A model generated the notes under the pieces. It had not been told where the DNA came from. It ran no database searches and worked only from the letters and a program-made list of their open reading frames with translations. Shown in pieces: positions 28,795-41,767 of a stretch of DNA of 64,000 bases. The translations under genes were made by a program, and so were the position numbers. How positions within the stretch are numbered: the stretch's first letter is position 1; each line of letters begins with the position of its first letter. Source of the stretch: Absidia repens (lineage: Eukaryota; Mucoromycota; Mucoromycetes; Mucorales; Cunninghamellaceae); assembly GCA_002105175.1 (NCBI GenBank), contig MCGE01000003.1:1302001-1366000 (forward strand). Reading direction: 5' to 3'.

Positions 28795-29760
28795 ATTCAA
28801 ATCCCGCCCACGTGGATTTTTAATTTTCCCACTCCCGCCATCAATTGTTTTCCTTCTTTTTTTTTTTTTTCCTACTGTTTTTTTCCCTTCCTTTTTCTTC
28901 CTTTCACTATTTAACTTCTATGGGCTTAGTTTGGGCCTAAGAACTCTATCAGGACTAGATTAGAAGGGTTTTCGGCTCAGGGATTACAACATGCATGGGG
29001 AAACCCGTTCATTTTGGATCTAGGATCTACAGCCCCCCATTAGTTGGCTTTTTGGAGCCGAGTTTAGCTTAGTTTAGTGTTGGTTTGTTCATAGTTTGTA
29101 TCTTGCTTCAATGAAAAATGGCCCATTAGCCTTTCTCATGTCGTTATGTGCAATAAATCCCTCTTTCACTACCATCATCCCTTTTTGACTAGTGTTGGTC
29201 TTTGCTGTGCTCCAATAACAACTGCTTCTCTTCGGCCATTCTTATCCTTTGTCCAGTATATTGTTTCCCCTTTTACAATTGACCACTTTAGATTAGCGTT
29301 GACCATTCGTTAGATCTCAATTTTGTCTCCATCATGCTTCTTTCCACTAATCCCTTGTTACAGTGAACGCTCCCACTCGCTCGTCTTTAGTTTTAGTATC
29401 TACCATTATGATTTCAAATAAAATGTGTATCTTTATTAGCCATCCTTTGACCCATTTGATAATGAATAATATCGTCATTGTAGCTTTTTTTGTGAGTGAA
29501 CTACCAAACACTTACCCGCTAATTTGCTCACTATGGTTAGTTTTTTCAGAGTCTGGCTAGCAGTCTTTAGATCAAGGATTATCAGATATAGCCATGTTCC
29601 TGGTCAACCAATCATATAAATGCATCAAAGTCGTCAGGCAGTGCACGTAGCCTTTCACTATAGAGAATTTTGCACTACTTTCTACCCTATTAGGACTACT
29701 TGCGATACATCCCTTGAGGCTTAGCGACTGGTTGACAGTTATAGCTCAATTCGAACATAA
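28795..29760 (+). repeat. R1 repeat, copy a (long form)
   Basis: Begins with an AAATCCCGCCCACGTGG-like block (CACGTG at 28809), then a pyrimidine tract, then the conserved core with CAGGACTAG, TAGAAGGG, CTCAGGGATTACAA, GCATGGGGAAACCC and TTAGCTTAGTTTAG. A tail follows that repeats AATAAAA and TTAGATTAG-type phrases and ends near GCTTAGCGACTGGTTGACAG. No ORF is conserved between copies. Confidence 0.75.
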
Positions 29761-31033
29761 ATATGTTATTATATCGATTTGCTTGAATGCCATTTTCTGC
29801 GGTGAAATATATGACTTCTAAAAAAACTTAGTGTCACTTAATTTTTTTTATTATTTTTTATTGTGTACAGTGTGTAATGTGTAGTATGCGCTTCGCGTGT
29901 CAGGGGGTGTACGTCGACCTGATATTGAGTTAGGAAATAAATGCTTGTACATGTCACTCGTTATTTCTTTTCAAGCTACGATTATGCATATTGACGTTTT
30001 TTTTTGTTTCGTGGTTCTTTAATAATTTAAGGCCTAGAACGATTTTATAAAGAGACGCATGACGATTGCGAGGGAAGGGGGGGGGGTACAAGGAGGAAGA
30101 AAAATGACACCACAAGCAATAGGATAAGCCTGATGATCACTTCTTTTGACATTTTCTTCTGATATTCAATCTCTCATTTGGCATAGTTGCGATCGGGATA
30201 CATGCATATTTTTTAAAAGTAAGATTACAAGCAACCCAAGAAAAAAAAAAAAGATAAGGGAAGGATAGTACATGACATTGATTTTCATTGGAATAGTTTT
30301 AAACAATAGGGAGCGCCCCGACAAATTGATTAGGCACTACGCAAACTTTTCTGCTACGTGATGCGGATCGGGCGGCGATTTAAAGTCATTTATATCAACT
30401 ACGATATTACCATAGACGCTAAACTATTGTAGGGGGCAGTGTGACAAAGCCCACGCATATGATGGGAACACAGAAAGAAAAAATATTAAAAGCGTACAAT
30501 ATTGTACATCCGTGTTTCGGCTTATTTTTGTTTACTTGGAGCGGGAGAAAGGGGTATTTACTCATAGGCAAGGTTTTCGTCGATCAATCCTCTCTTGATT
30601 TTGACGTCTATTGCGAGATTTCTTGATGCTGCTAATATAATTCCAATTACCTCAATTGAAGTTCTATAGGTGATAGCTACTATCATTAAAATTTGAAGAT
30701 CCTTTATTATAATCAAGTGTGATTGAAGTGATGCTTCCATGTGATTACTGCATCATTGATCAAACGGAACAGTACAAAATATTAAAAATCCGCTATACCA
30801 TATTTGCTTTTTTTTTTTAAAAAAAAAAAAAAAAAAGTAGTGTTTTTTATTCCTTTTGTTTCTTTTTTTCGCTTTTTTTTTTTTTTTATCATATCAATCC
30901 CCTTTTGTGTTTCCCCTTTACCCCCTACTTTGTTTTTTTGTTCTTCTTTTTATCTTTGTTATTTTTACTCGCTTGATCCTTTCAATCCGACAAGACAACC
31001 AAACTACTCCACTGTACACTATATTGCGAAAGA
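29761..31033. other. Unassigned DNA upstream of the PH-domain gene
   Basis: No conserved ORF. A G-rich spot at 30077-30087 and an A/T homopolymer cluster at 30810-30890 are present. The last 200 nt, pyrimidine-rich, is probably the promoter and 5' UTR of the gene starting at 31034. Confidence 0.4.
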
Positions 31034-32408
31034 ATGGCGGATCCGGCTCACGCTTCGTCTCAACAATACCATGCTGCATTCCAAAACACAATGAATAAGG
31101 CTATGGTATTTATCGATCGACAATTGAAATCCTGGCCCTTGGAAACAAAACGCTCATGCCATCAGTCGGATCAGCCCCTTACCAACCGCGTATCAAATCG
31201 GACACATTCAACTTCCTCGGCTTCTACCACAGCGCCTTCACTTATATCCGACTTTTATACTTCGTCTATACCCGCAAATGATCAACAAGATGGTATAGAA
31301 GAAGAAGACGACGACGACGATTGTAGTAGCTATAGTAGTAGTATTCATACACCTAGCAATATGTCACCCCCGCCTTATTTTACCCCTCCTCTTCCCTCTC
31401 CACCATCCTCCTCATCATCACCAAAACATCTTCAATTTAATACACAACCCATTCGAAGGATACCAAAACCTGTTACCAAACCCCGCCCAATGTCGATGCC
31501 GATCCTTCCAGCGCCTGATACGGTGCACACATTCTCATCTCTTCCACCACCAAACTACGGCTCCGATACAATTATAGAAGAGGATCCTTATACCCAAGCA
31601 ACACAAAAATGGCAAAATCGTCGATCTTGTATGATTTTACCAAGGGAAGAAGAAGGCTGTGAAGATTTACCGGCTTACCATTGCAGCGTTTACAAAATGG
31701 CCAAAGTCAATTTGAAAATGGAATTATGTACAGCCGGCAAGAAAATCAATCGGAGACCATGGAGGTATGTGTGTGTGTACAACGAACGAAGGGGGAGTGA
31801 CACGAAACTAACTAGATTTTTTTTTTTTTGGCTTTTTTAGGCGAGTATATATAGAGTTATGGGGAACAGTGTTAAGGATTTATCCTTTGACTTGGTTTTG
31901 GTCGGTGAAAGCAAAAGAGCCCATGTATACGATCTCTCTGGCTGGTGCCGAAGCATCCCGTGCCTATGATTATTTGAAAAGACCCTTTGTATTGCGACTG
32001 AATGATTATACTGGAATGCAGTTCTTGGTCCAATCCTCTAATCTGGAAGAAATGGTGTCCTGGATTGAACATTTACAATCAGGTAAAAAAAAATTATAAT
32101 ATTAATTGTATATTATAATAATAGGAAACCTTTTATGGCTGGGGACGGGGGAAGAGGGTTGTCAGGTGATGGCTTGGTATTAATCATCAATTGTGTTGGT
32201 TTTTTTTTTTTTTTTGGTGCTTTCTTTTTTTGGGGGTGGAATTATAGGCATCAATATTTCTTTGGACTTGGAAGAACGGCCCATGCCGAAATTCTTGACC
32301 CTTCAACCAAGACGTGGTATTGATACTGGGATACTTGGTGCTAGAATGGTTGAAATTGAAAGGCGGCGAGAACAGCGACGACGGAATCAACAAGAAATTT
32401 TGGCCTGA
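31034..32408 (+). CDS. PH-domain protein (yeast YHR131C/YNL144C-like)
   Basis: Exons 31034-31764, 31841-32082 and 32248-32408 sum to 1,134 nt, or 377 residues. Residues 1-210 are disordered (Ser/Pro-rich, an acidic EEEDDDDD run, PPPYFTPPLPSPP). The block LPAYHCSVYKMAKVNLKMEL introduces a PH fold: RRPWRRVYIELWGTVLRIYP (beta strands 1-2), YTISLAGAEASRAYDYLKRP, FVLRLNDYTGMQFLVQSSN, and the C-terminal helix with the invariant Trp in EEMVSWIEHLQSGI. A basic tail (EIERRREQRRRNQQEILA) ends the protein. The LPAY lead-in followed by a split PH domain is typical of a fungal family including YHR131C. Role: probably membrane or phosphoinositide binding; the exact function is unknown. AATAAA lies at 32578. 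Confidence 0.82.
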
Positions 32409-33989
32409 TCTGTTTTCGATGATGGTGGTGCTTGGTACATATTGCTGGGTAGTCAATTGTGTAGTTAGTTAGTTAGTCGTTGTTATTTATTCACAGTTTT
32501 AGTTTTACGTTTTAGTATTATTACTTTTTTACAATGTATGTTTTTATCAATGTGTACGATATTTATCCAAAAAATCAAATAAAGACAAAATACGATGTTT
32601 GTATATAGACAAATTATTGGGACCTCTGCGCGTTTGCAGGTTATTTAATCAAAAAAAAAAAAAAGGCATTTGAACATAGAATAATACAAATTGGGATTTG
32701 GTGTTATATATGTGTGGCTTTTATTTTTATATGAAGATAAAAGTGAGAGTTTAATTGTAAAAGAGATGTCAAAAGACTAACAACAAATGAGGTGATCTAG
32801 TGTGTATGTAGTCTAAAACAAAAAAGGAGTATGATATTGGGAACGTACCAACTAAAGGAATTCTATCCGCACCAGTATGTAAATACCTAAGTTTGATCTT
32901 GATATCATGATATAGGAGAGACCATCATCGCACTTTTGAGGGAACTATAATTGATATCAATTTTCCTAACCGCACAAGTCAAAACCACAAAAAGAATGGT
33001 TTGAAATAAATACTGGGCAGTAAAGTCGAGATCGCCAGGGCGATGTTTCACAAGAGATTTCAGTATTGCGATTAATCCGCTGATGGGTCACAAATTTTAC
33101 ATTACCATTACAGAAAATCTACCTCTTCCATATATCGCTAATGCATAGAACTAATTACCTCTACCAAAGTAATAAAAAACATGACCAGGTAAGTTCACAA
33201 TGATCACAAAATGATTTCATATAAAATGAAATAAAACTATTCTAATATAAAGTTTCTGTACCACACTTGTTTGACGTCAAAAACGTAAAAAGAGACGAGT
33301 GTCCCCCCAACCCCTTTCCTTTTTCTCCCAGGTAGCCCTAATCACTACAGAGCTCCTTACCGCAGCACTAAATAAATTATTCAATCATAATGATGCTATC
33401 TGTAATCAATGCCACCACCAATGGTTTCAATTTCACCCGCAATGGATCGACAATGTCTTTTATCACTTAAAATATATAATAATCATAAATACAAATTCGT
33501 TAACTGACAAAAGAAACAAAGATAGCATGCATTACAAGTGACGCATCCCATTTGGGAAGGAAAATAGGTGCGAGTTTTTTTTTTCCGCATACCTGATCGC
33601 TTCTTGATACGGAAACCAAAACCAAATATTCCATTGTATTGTCATACGGGTCATATTAGTACAATAAGATGGAGGAGATGCATACAACCATGGTCGTCCA
33701 ATATATCAAATGTTGATTTATCTCGCAAAGTACCAAATTCAGATGAGCACTTGCCGCTAAATTCATATTTCATAGAGCTATCTTTTTGATGTCAGTTCCT
33801 AGGATACGTGATTGGGGAGATTAGTCAGTATGGGTGAATTCGAATGGAGGTGTTTTAAAGAACTCCTACAAAATAGCTACAATAGCAAAATTGTTTGAGT
33901 CAAATGAGTCATAGGGCTGGTTAACAAAATAACATAATTTATTGAAGCTTATTGGTAGATATCAAAACTAAAGGAGAAAGGCCCATTGT
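32409..33989. other. Unassigned 1.6 kb region
   Basis: After the PH gene 3' UTR, I see no conserved ORF. A short ORF at 33299-33541 with a CNQC pair has no recognised relatives. An A run of about 23 lies at 33991-34013, next to the following repeat. Confidence 0.4.
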
Positions 33990-34560
33990 AAAAAAAAAAA
34001 AAAAAAAAAAAAAGATCTGATGGAGCGATCTACAGGAGGAGAATGTTCAACACTAATCGAAAGGGACAATTGTAAAAAGTGACCTGATATCATGCAAGTA
34101 CAAGGCGTGAGAAAGGCTAATGGGATATCTTTTATTCCAGCGCAACAACGGTCAGCACTAATCAAGAGTTGATTGTGGATCTATTTCACAACACATGAAG
34201 AAACTAAGGCAACATATTTCATTGAAACAAGTAAAAAGAGACCTATTTTATTTAGATGCTGATACAAACTGTTGACAAACTAACACTGAATTAAGCTAAT
34301 GAAGTCTCCAAAAGCCAATTAATTGTGGATCTAAATCCAGGATCCAAAATGAAAGAGTTTCCCCATGCGTCTTGTAATCTCTGAGCTGAAAACCCTTCTA
34401 AACTAGTCCTGATACTATTCTAGGTCCAAAATAGCCACATAAAAGTTGAATGATGAAGAAAAAAAAAAGGGAAAAAAAATCAAAAAAGAAAGAGAGTGGA
34501 AAAAGTAAAATGGGCGGGTGTGAGAGAAAAGTAATTCACGTGGGCGGGGGTTCAATCATT
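33990..34560 (-). repeat. R1 repeat, copy b (minus strand)
   Basis: Reverse complement of the R1 unit. The core is at about 34290-34435 (read on the plus strand as TTTCCCCATGCGTC and CTGAGCTGAAAACCC), the purine tract (plus strand) follows, and CACGTG is at 34537. The tail carries the GATATCATG phrase also seen in copy c. Confidence 0.75.
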
Positions 34561-36046
34561 TTTCATCTCTTGTGAGGTGAGTATTCTGGTTTGCGATTAC
34601 TATTCTTTTTTGGTAGGTACAAAAATGGAACACTCTTTTTTCACAACAATCAACACCATAAAACATCATCAACATGGTAGCTCTCTTCTCATGGCTGTAA
34701 ACGCAGCCATTCAATACCGGCAGCATGATTGTTGTCTTCTCTTGATAATTTTGCATCTCAATCAGGGCTGCTTGACACTCTTCACTTTAGGATAGGTTGA
34801 CTCTCATCGTGAAATATTTTACCCTCTTTAATTTAGACTAGATTTATCTGAGACAATACTTATTCTACAACATGACACTCCCCCTACCAACACCCCATAT
34901 TCACCCATGGGTCCCTAAGCGCCTCACACCTTGATATGTGACAAGATATTATCATTAAACCAATTTGGTTTTGTTGTCAAAGTTCATATTTACATCTGAA
35001 TAAAAAATGTGCCATACTTTTGCTTTTTCATTGCCTCACATACATTTATTTTGTCTTTTCAATTGTCTATACGCATACTGTACGGTACTGTTCTTGTAAG
35101 TAACCAAAAAAAAAAAAAAAAAGCCAGTATGTGTGTGCAAAAGAGAAAAAAATAAAGATTCGTTAGGAGGCAACATATCCATCACTTTTTAAAAGGATTC
35201 AAAAAATGAATAATGCAAAAAGAATGTTTATTAGATAAAAGCTTTACTACTAAAAACAAAGGTAAAATGACTATGATATATGGAAGAGCCACTAATGGTA
35301 ACCTGCACAAAATTGAATATGAGGAGATGGGAGCCAATATCGATAGTAAAGTGCTCAAGATTCTAATGCGTGTGTGTGTGTGTGAGAGGGAGAGAGGGAG
35401 AGAGAAAAAATCATATTTTTCCTGAAGAAAAGCTTGATTATACCATTAAAAAACCACGCTACACTGTACAGTCCAGTATTGTAGTGAAAAACCATATTCG
35501 GTGTATATAACTTGTAACAAAACGTGCATTTTCCATCCTATGTAAATGATAGCGGTGTTGTTACTTCTCGCGTCAAAACATAAAACATACTCGGTCGCTT
35601 TATGTTACCTATTTTTTCAGAATGTGGGAGAGTGGCCAAAATATGTCGAAGTGTCTGATATTAACTATGGAATATCACTCCAAAGCGGTGACCGCCTAAT
35701 AAAAGAAAAAAGTTGGGCAATATCAAGGTCTTTAGTATCAGTGTCTGACGCACGCAATATTCCCAACCACACACTACAAAATCTTTGAAACAAAAACTCT
35801 TGTTATCTGGCAAATGGATTCAAATCAAATAAACTAGATTGAGTTGAAGAGAAAAGGGAAAAAAGACCAGGTTTACTGGCAGCTGATTCTTTCGAGATTT
35901 CTTTCAATATTCAACCGCCGCTCTTCCTCATAAATAAATACTTTTTTTTTCGTTTCATTTTCTATTCTTTTCTTTCTTTTGCCTTAATTTTACTTTTTCT
36001 TTTTTTAAAAAAACAAAACAAAAACAACTATCTCTATTCCTCAACA
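34561..36046. other. Unassigned region upstream of the 649-residue gene
   Basis: No recognised gene. It contains an A run at 35105-35122, a GT/AGAG microsatellite at about 35368-35404, and a pyrimidine-rich stretch (35940-36005) just before the start at 36047, which is probably its promoter. Confidence 0.4.
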
Positions 36047-38461
36047 ATGGTCTCTTTTCTTCAAAAATCAAAACTTGGTGAAAGGTGAGGCATCAAAAAT
36101 ACTTAAATTCAAGTTTGTCGCGGGAGATACTCTTACTAACATTTTAGCTTTTTTTGGGGGGGTCTTTTAGATTAACACGTCTAAAGAACTTCAACGTTAG
36201 TCAAGATGACCATGCGGGATTTAGCTTTATCTGTGCTGAAAATCCAACACCGCAATCATGCAATGAACAAATTCCTGCTCTCAAAACAACACACGAAGAC
36301 CGCATCTCTCATCATGTGAAAAACAAAGCATCCTTTTCTGGTCAAGTAAAAACCCAATTTGGCAAATGCATTGACCTTTATCACGATGTTGTCTACTCTA
36401 TGAAAGGCTGCCGCTACCGAAAGTAAGTTGTCCTATTTGTAAAAACAGGAAAAAAAAATAGATGCATAATTTTTACTTTTTTTTTTTTACCATCATCAAC
36501 AGTGCTGGTGTAACCGACTGTGTTTACATTCCTTTTGAAAGTCATGCCAACCCTATGGCGTTCAATGTTATTGCTGATCAGGCTCAAGACAATCAACATG
36601 ATGCTTCTGATTCTTCATCTTGCGCTTTGACAACCACTTCTCTTGGTCGCACTGATGCCACCTCCTTATCTTATACCTTATCTTACTGTGACTCTACTTA
36701 CTTGCCCGTTTCTTCCGTCCGTGCGCCGTCTCCTGGGTTGGTCTTCAAGGATGAACAAGCTACTGTACCGTCCTTCGGAAATTCTTACACTGCCTTGGAT
36801 CTCTTGAATGGTCCTTGCCTCGGTCAATCAAACAATCTACTTACCCCAGCCAACGTACGTTTACAGTTACAGACATATATATATACACACTTCTTCTTTG
36901 TTGATGTTTATGATTAATTGATTGTATTTCTTTCTTTACAAATGTTATTTTAGCCACAATATCAATGCAGCGCTGATAGTTATGAATATACTGTCGCAAT
37001 CAAGACAATTCGTGATATAACATCTATGGTTCCTACATTGCAGCTATACCAAAAACACATGCCTTTACGTGAAAATAAAAAGGTAGGCAGAATGAAAGCA
37101 AAAGTTGTACTCAAATAACTGAAATAACAAATGCTCACAACCTTTTTTTTTTTTTTTTTTTTTTGTATTTGTATTTGTATTTCTTTTCTTTTCGTAGGCG
37201 TTCTTCATTCTCCCTGGCAGCATCGGCTTTTTGAAAACTATTCTGAAGAATATTGGAGATTGCGAATTTATTGGAACTTCTCCTCCACTCGACATTTACA
37301 AATCTCTTATCAAGCATGTATATGGTGTGGCCAGTGGCAATCAATTGATCAATTACCTCCAAACTGATATTGATCAGATGTCTCCGTTTTTGCTAAAAAA
37401 ACTCAAGAAGAAGCATGAACAAACACAAAAACAAGTAAGTTGATTAATCGCTTTACTGCTGTCATACCTGTTGACCTTTACTAATCGACCATTACATCTT
37501 TATATCTATATAAAACTAGCCTGAAATTGCCTTGGAATGCTCAGTGACAAACACAAATGACGATAAGGACTCATCAAGCACATTTGGTGATCAAGATGAT
37601 GATATGGACTCATCAAGCACATTTGGTGATCAGGATGATGATATGGACTCGTCAAGCACATTTGGTGATCAAGATGACTATATGGACTCGTCAAGCACAT
37701 TTGGCGATCAAGATGATGATATGGACAAATTTGACCCTTCTCTTCCAGTAAATACAACTGATGAACCATTCCGGGACGTTTCTCAACTCATTTTGACTTT
37801 TATGAACCACCAACGCCAATTTAGCAAGACACAGCTCTACCAGGTGTATCTCTTTCTCGAAGCATTTACTCCAAGGAAAGACTCTGGTCCAAGCAATAAT
37901 GGCGACCAGAACAACAATGCCTTCTCAATCAAAAACTCCCTGTTGTCTGATCTCGCTCAAAACAAGAAGTCATTGCCCAAAAAAGAATCTGAAATCACGG
38001 CCAATGTTGCAACTCTTCCCTCTACTGAAAGCATCACCCGAAAACGGCAACGACCTCAAGAACCCCAACCCATCGTTAAAAGTCAACGAAAAGACGGTAA
38101 AACAACTGCCTTCCCTTTGTGCAAAAAACCCTTATCCGAACACCCGCCAACATCCGTTGCCCAATTATGCAAACCATCATGCGTTCCTCGTGCTTCTGGA
38201 CAACAAAAAAGCGGAAAGGAGATCACCAGACATTGGAATCAAAACAAAAACAAAAACGCCAACGAAAAAGGGGCCAGACTGGCTTCTCTTTGTGCAAAAA
38301 ATCCTTATTGGAACATCCTCTCACACCGTGCGACCTCAATGCTGCTGGACAACAACAACACAACAAGCGCAAAAGAGATCATCAGTCATTTGAGCCACAA
38401 CAAAAACGACAAAATCAAGCACAGCAAGAAACCATTGGTCCAGATGTCATCAATAGCATGA
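36047..38461 (+). CDS. Unrecognised 649-residue protein with a 13-residue tandem repeat
   Basis: Six exons, 36047-36084, 36171-36422, 36503-36854, 36954-37082, 37198-37434 and 37520-38461, sum to 1,950 nt, and every junction has GT-AG and stays in frame. The N-terminal ~330 residues read as a folded domain (SGQVKTQFGKCIDLYHDVVY, AFFILPGSIGFLKTILKNIG, IYKSLIKHVYGVASGNQLIN). Then four copies of DSSSTFGDQDDDM, then a basic Lys/Asn/Gln-rich tail with a duplicated LCKKPLSEHP-like segment. The tail changes frame between the two duplicated segments, so the C-terminus may be frameshifted (see findings). No known family was recognised. The gene sits at the border of the repeat-rich region. A lineage-specific, fast-evolving protein is the simplest reading. 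Confidence 0.6.
37568..37723 (+). repeat. Coding minisatellite, 4 x 39 bp
   Basis: Four units of 39 bp starting GACTCATCAAGCACATTTGG and ending GATGATGATATG. They differ by single bases (TCA/TCG, GAT to TAT in unit 3, GGT/GGC in unit 4) and all stay in frame, encoding DSSSTFGDQDDDM or a one-residue variant. Confidence 0.95.
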
Positions 38462-39244
38462 ATATCAACAAAACAATTGGTCACAACAGGCACCATCATC
38501 CTATCAGAGTCAAAAAAGTAAGAAACCATCATCATGCTAAGAATGTGCTTTTACTCAAGTTTATTTTATTGCATTTTAGATTGTACAAACGGTTCATGAG
38601 AAGACACATGGGAAACTGTTGCTTGCATTTTAGGTTATAATTGGTCCTATGCAAGCAAATAACTCGTGTGTTACAATACTCCTCTATCACTGTAAGTTTT
38701 TGAAAGAATCAGTCAAACTATAATTGCCGTCGATCTTACCATTCCTTATTTATCTCTATAGGAAAAAAAAAATTATGTCTTATCTCATAACAAAACAAAC
38801 AAACTTGAACAAATTTTATATTTTTTTTTTTCCATGTCCCAATATGTTTTATCTCAATAAAATTCATTTTTACTTACCAAATCAACGATATTATGTGTAT
38901 GACAAAATTATGTCTCAATGAAGTGTGCGTCCTCTTTTTAATGTTAAGCCTCAATACAGTGAAAGGAAGTTTTTTTTTTTTTTATTTATTTAGCATATGG
39001 AAAGTGGAACAAAATGCATGAAGGTGTGAAGACCGACCTGAGAGATTGTGCAGGTCACGGTAGGAACCCACAAAAAAGGGTATCGACGGGAAAACGATAT
39101 TGCATCGTTCTTGTGAGTAATACAGATATTTTTATATCTGTAGTGATGCTATCTCTAGAAATACATTGGCCATCCGTAACCTTCGAAAAAAATCAAGGAA
39201 ACGGTCAGAACAGGATATCTAAGGAGCTCACAGAAAATATTTCA
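38462..39244. other. Unassigned region after the 649-residue gene
   Basis: An alternative, shifted reading frame of that gene stays open to about 38510 and a GTAAGA donor, so part of this stretch may be gene. After 38660 only AT-rich DNA is seen. Confidence 0.35.
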
Positions 39245-39800
39245 AATCCCGCACACGTGAATATTTGTTTTGTCCTTTTTTTTTTGACGCTCTTTCTTTC
39301 TTTCCTTTTTTTTTTTTTTTTTTTCTTCATCATGGGGTAATGTTGGGCTTAGAATAGTGTCAGGACTAGTTTAGAAGGGGTATAAGCTCAGGGATTACAA
39401 TATTCATGGGGAAACCCTTTCATTTTGGATCTAGGATCTGAAGGCACCATTAGGTGGCTTTTTGAAGACTTCATTAGCTTAGTTTAGTGCTAGTTGGTTC
39501 ATAGTCTATATCTATATCCAAATAAAATATGTCTCTTTTTACTTACTCCAATGAAGAATGTACCATTAGTCCTTCTCATGTCGTGTGCAATAGATCCCTC
39601 TTTTACTGCCATCACCTCTTTTGATTAGTATTGACCGTTGCTTATGCTTAAATAAAAGATATCCGTTTAGTCATCCTCACATATTGTGTAGTACATGATA
39701 TCAGTTCGCTATTTACAATTGCTCATTTAGATTAGTGCTGATCGTTTTTCAGATCCTCCACCAGTCATCTTCATGTTATGAGTATACCTTCCTTTTTTTT
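39245..39800 (+). repeat. R1 repeat, copy c
   Basis: CACGTG at 39254, pyrimidine tract to about 39325, core at 39340-39500 (CAGGACTAGTTTAGAAGGGG, TCATGGGGAAACCC), then the AATAAAATATGTCTC tail. Very similar to copies f and g. Confidence 0.8.
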
Positions 39801-40300
39801 TGTACAGTTGGTCATCCCAATTTTACGTGGGGCTATCTCTTTTTTTTTTTTTTTCTGTGCATCTAAAAATAAATCCGGATACATCTTATGTCTATTCCCC
39901 TGGTACCAAAAAATATTGTTAATTGTCTCAATTAAACCTTCAAAACTGTATTCACTCAAACGGTTGAATTTAAGCCTAAAAGTTACGGTGCTCACTTACA
40001 TGGAAACTTATAAAAACAACAAAAACACAACCCAGTTACTCTAAAATACCAAAGTTGGCGGTATCAAAACATACAAGAACAATTTTCAGTTGCAAGCTTA
40101 TAACCAAAATTAGCCGTAACGCACCAGTTACAATAATAACCATAACACTGACGTCGATGTCGTTTGTATCAATCTTTTGGACATCGCTGGTCTCTCTCTT
40201 TTTATTATTATTATTTTTACCCCGATATCATTCTAACCTCGACGAGTATGTTACCTTGTAATCTTTTTTAAATTATTTTTTAATACATATACTACCCTTT
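39801..40300 (+). repeat. R2-family fragment (leader type)
   Basis: At about 39955-40120 there is the GGTTGAATTTAAGCC...GGTGCTCACTTACA block followed by two ~50-nt units ending TTAGCCGTAAC (at 40113). These elements recur in the R2 arrays. No coding tail is visible after it. Confidence 0.6.
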
Positions 40301-40556
40301 TATCCCCACCCCCACCAAATTTTCATCTTCCTTAGTTTGTTCAGTTTTACATTTATAAATAAAACTCAGTACGAAGGTTCTTATACCACCAAGACTTTAT
40401 TTTATTTTACTTCAACTTATTTTTATTTACTAATATATTAAAAAGAGCATGGTGTCAACTTATCTAATATATCAATCTAAGATAACCATCTAGGACTTTG
40501 AAATTTCCTACCTTTCCTCCATTCTCATCGCCGTATCTAATCCCTTACATAATTTT
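40300..40556 (+). repeat. R2-like U3/R fragment
   Basis: AAATAAAACTCAGTACGAAGG followed by TACCACCAAGAC at 40355-40395 matches the polyadenylation-signal region found in the R2 units near 42420, 43260, 53490 and 54285. Confidence 0.5.
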
Positions 40557-40695
40557 TAGCACGACAGTTGGACCCCAAGGCGTCCATCCTTTTTTCTCAA
40601 TCGCTGCCCACCCATAGTGTCAAAGCGCAGAATTTTCCATCCCATCTCATCAAAACCCACACTTCAGAAACCCACTGCCACCCAGTAGCTACATA
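40557..40695. repeat. R3 repeat, copy 1
   Basis: Contains AGCACGACAGTTGGACCCCA, then TCCCATCTCATCAAAACCCA and CACTTCAG. Related to 41768-41912 and 52085-52225. No coding capacity. Confidence 0.65.
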
Positions 40696-40919
40696 ATTAA
40701 TACTATTCTCAACTTTGCTCTTCAATATACCCCACCACAACAAAATACACTGTAATAGCTGTTTTTCACACAAACACATCCCTGTTTTTTTTTCTACGCA
40801 CAAACTTATAGAGTTGGTGGAAGAAGTCTCCATAATACCCAATCCGTTCCTTTTCCATATATATATAGACACACTTTTTTTCCATGCATATGTAATACAC
40901 TTTCGATGTAGCTCATCAT

Positions 40920-41290
40920 GTAAAGTACAACAGAGAAACTAATTATAAGAAAAAGAACTTATTTATTCAGACGTAGATACAAACGATGACAAACTATTAT
41001 TAAACTAATGAGTGCTAATCTACTGACGTTCCCAAATCCTCCATCCAAAATGAAAGGGTTTCCCCATAATGTTTGTTTTGCGTTTTTTTAAACGCCCCTA
41101 ATTCAAGTTCTAACACTAATCCTAGATCACCAGTACCCCAATGAGTCTTGCCATCATATCATTCAGACTATCATGAAGGGAAAAAGTAAAAAAGAAAGAA
41201 AAGAGAAGAAGAAAAAAGGGACCCAAAAAAAAATAGAGCAAAATGCGGAGCCTGAATCACCTAGCTTTTTTTTTTTTTATGTCAAAAAAT
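40920..41290 (-). repeat. R1 repeat, copy d (second subfamily, minus strand)
   Basis: Shares TTTATTCAGACGTAGATACA and AAAATGAAAGGGTTTCCCCA with the R1 core, but then carries the subfamily-2 sequence (AATGTTTGTTTTGCG, TTCTAACACTAATCCTAGAT) also found in copies e and h. Confidence 0.7.
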
Positions 41291-41767
41291 CAGCGAAATG
41301 CAAATAAAAATTAAATAAACGGGCAATCGCCATAATTACCATAGTGCATAATTCGTTTTATCTTCCAGTGGAAAGGCTATTGCAACCCCTACATAATCAA
41401 GCTCTAATCTCTCTGGCGCCTGTAATATTTGATAGAAAAATAAGAAGACGTTATAAAATAAGTGATATAACGGATATGGTTTTTTATTATATAAAATGAG
41501 GAAGGCTTTTTATAATAAAATGGGGAAAAGAAAGCTATGCTATTTGGGGCTGTGGATGTGATCGAAGAATGGTAATTTAAGGCTATGGGAAGTTGGTTGC
41601 CTGTAGATATAATTGTATATGCCTAAGTAGTGGATTCTTGAGGCTGTGTGTTATACCTGTATAGGAATGACAAGTGCGATAGTGTGGGAAATGATTAGTG
41701 ACAAGTGACAAATACGACAACTCCTTTCAAGTAAGCTTTTATTTCAGCACACAAAAAAAACCCCCCA

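Noticed and set aside
33299..33541. 80-residue ORF with CNQCHHQW
   Set aside because: No family recognised, no second zinc pair, no splice context; it may be chance in AT-rich DNA.
37568..37723. CRISPR array
   Set aside because: Units are contiguous and coding, with no unique spacers, in a eukaryotic gene.
37506..37769. Minus-strand ORF with repeated HLDHQMCL
   Set aside because: Antisense of the 39-bp coding minisatellite.
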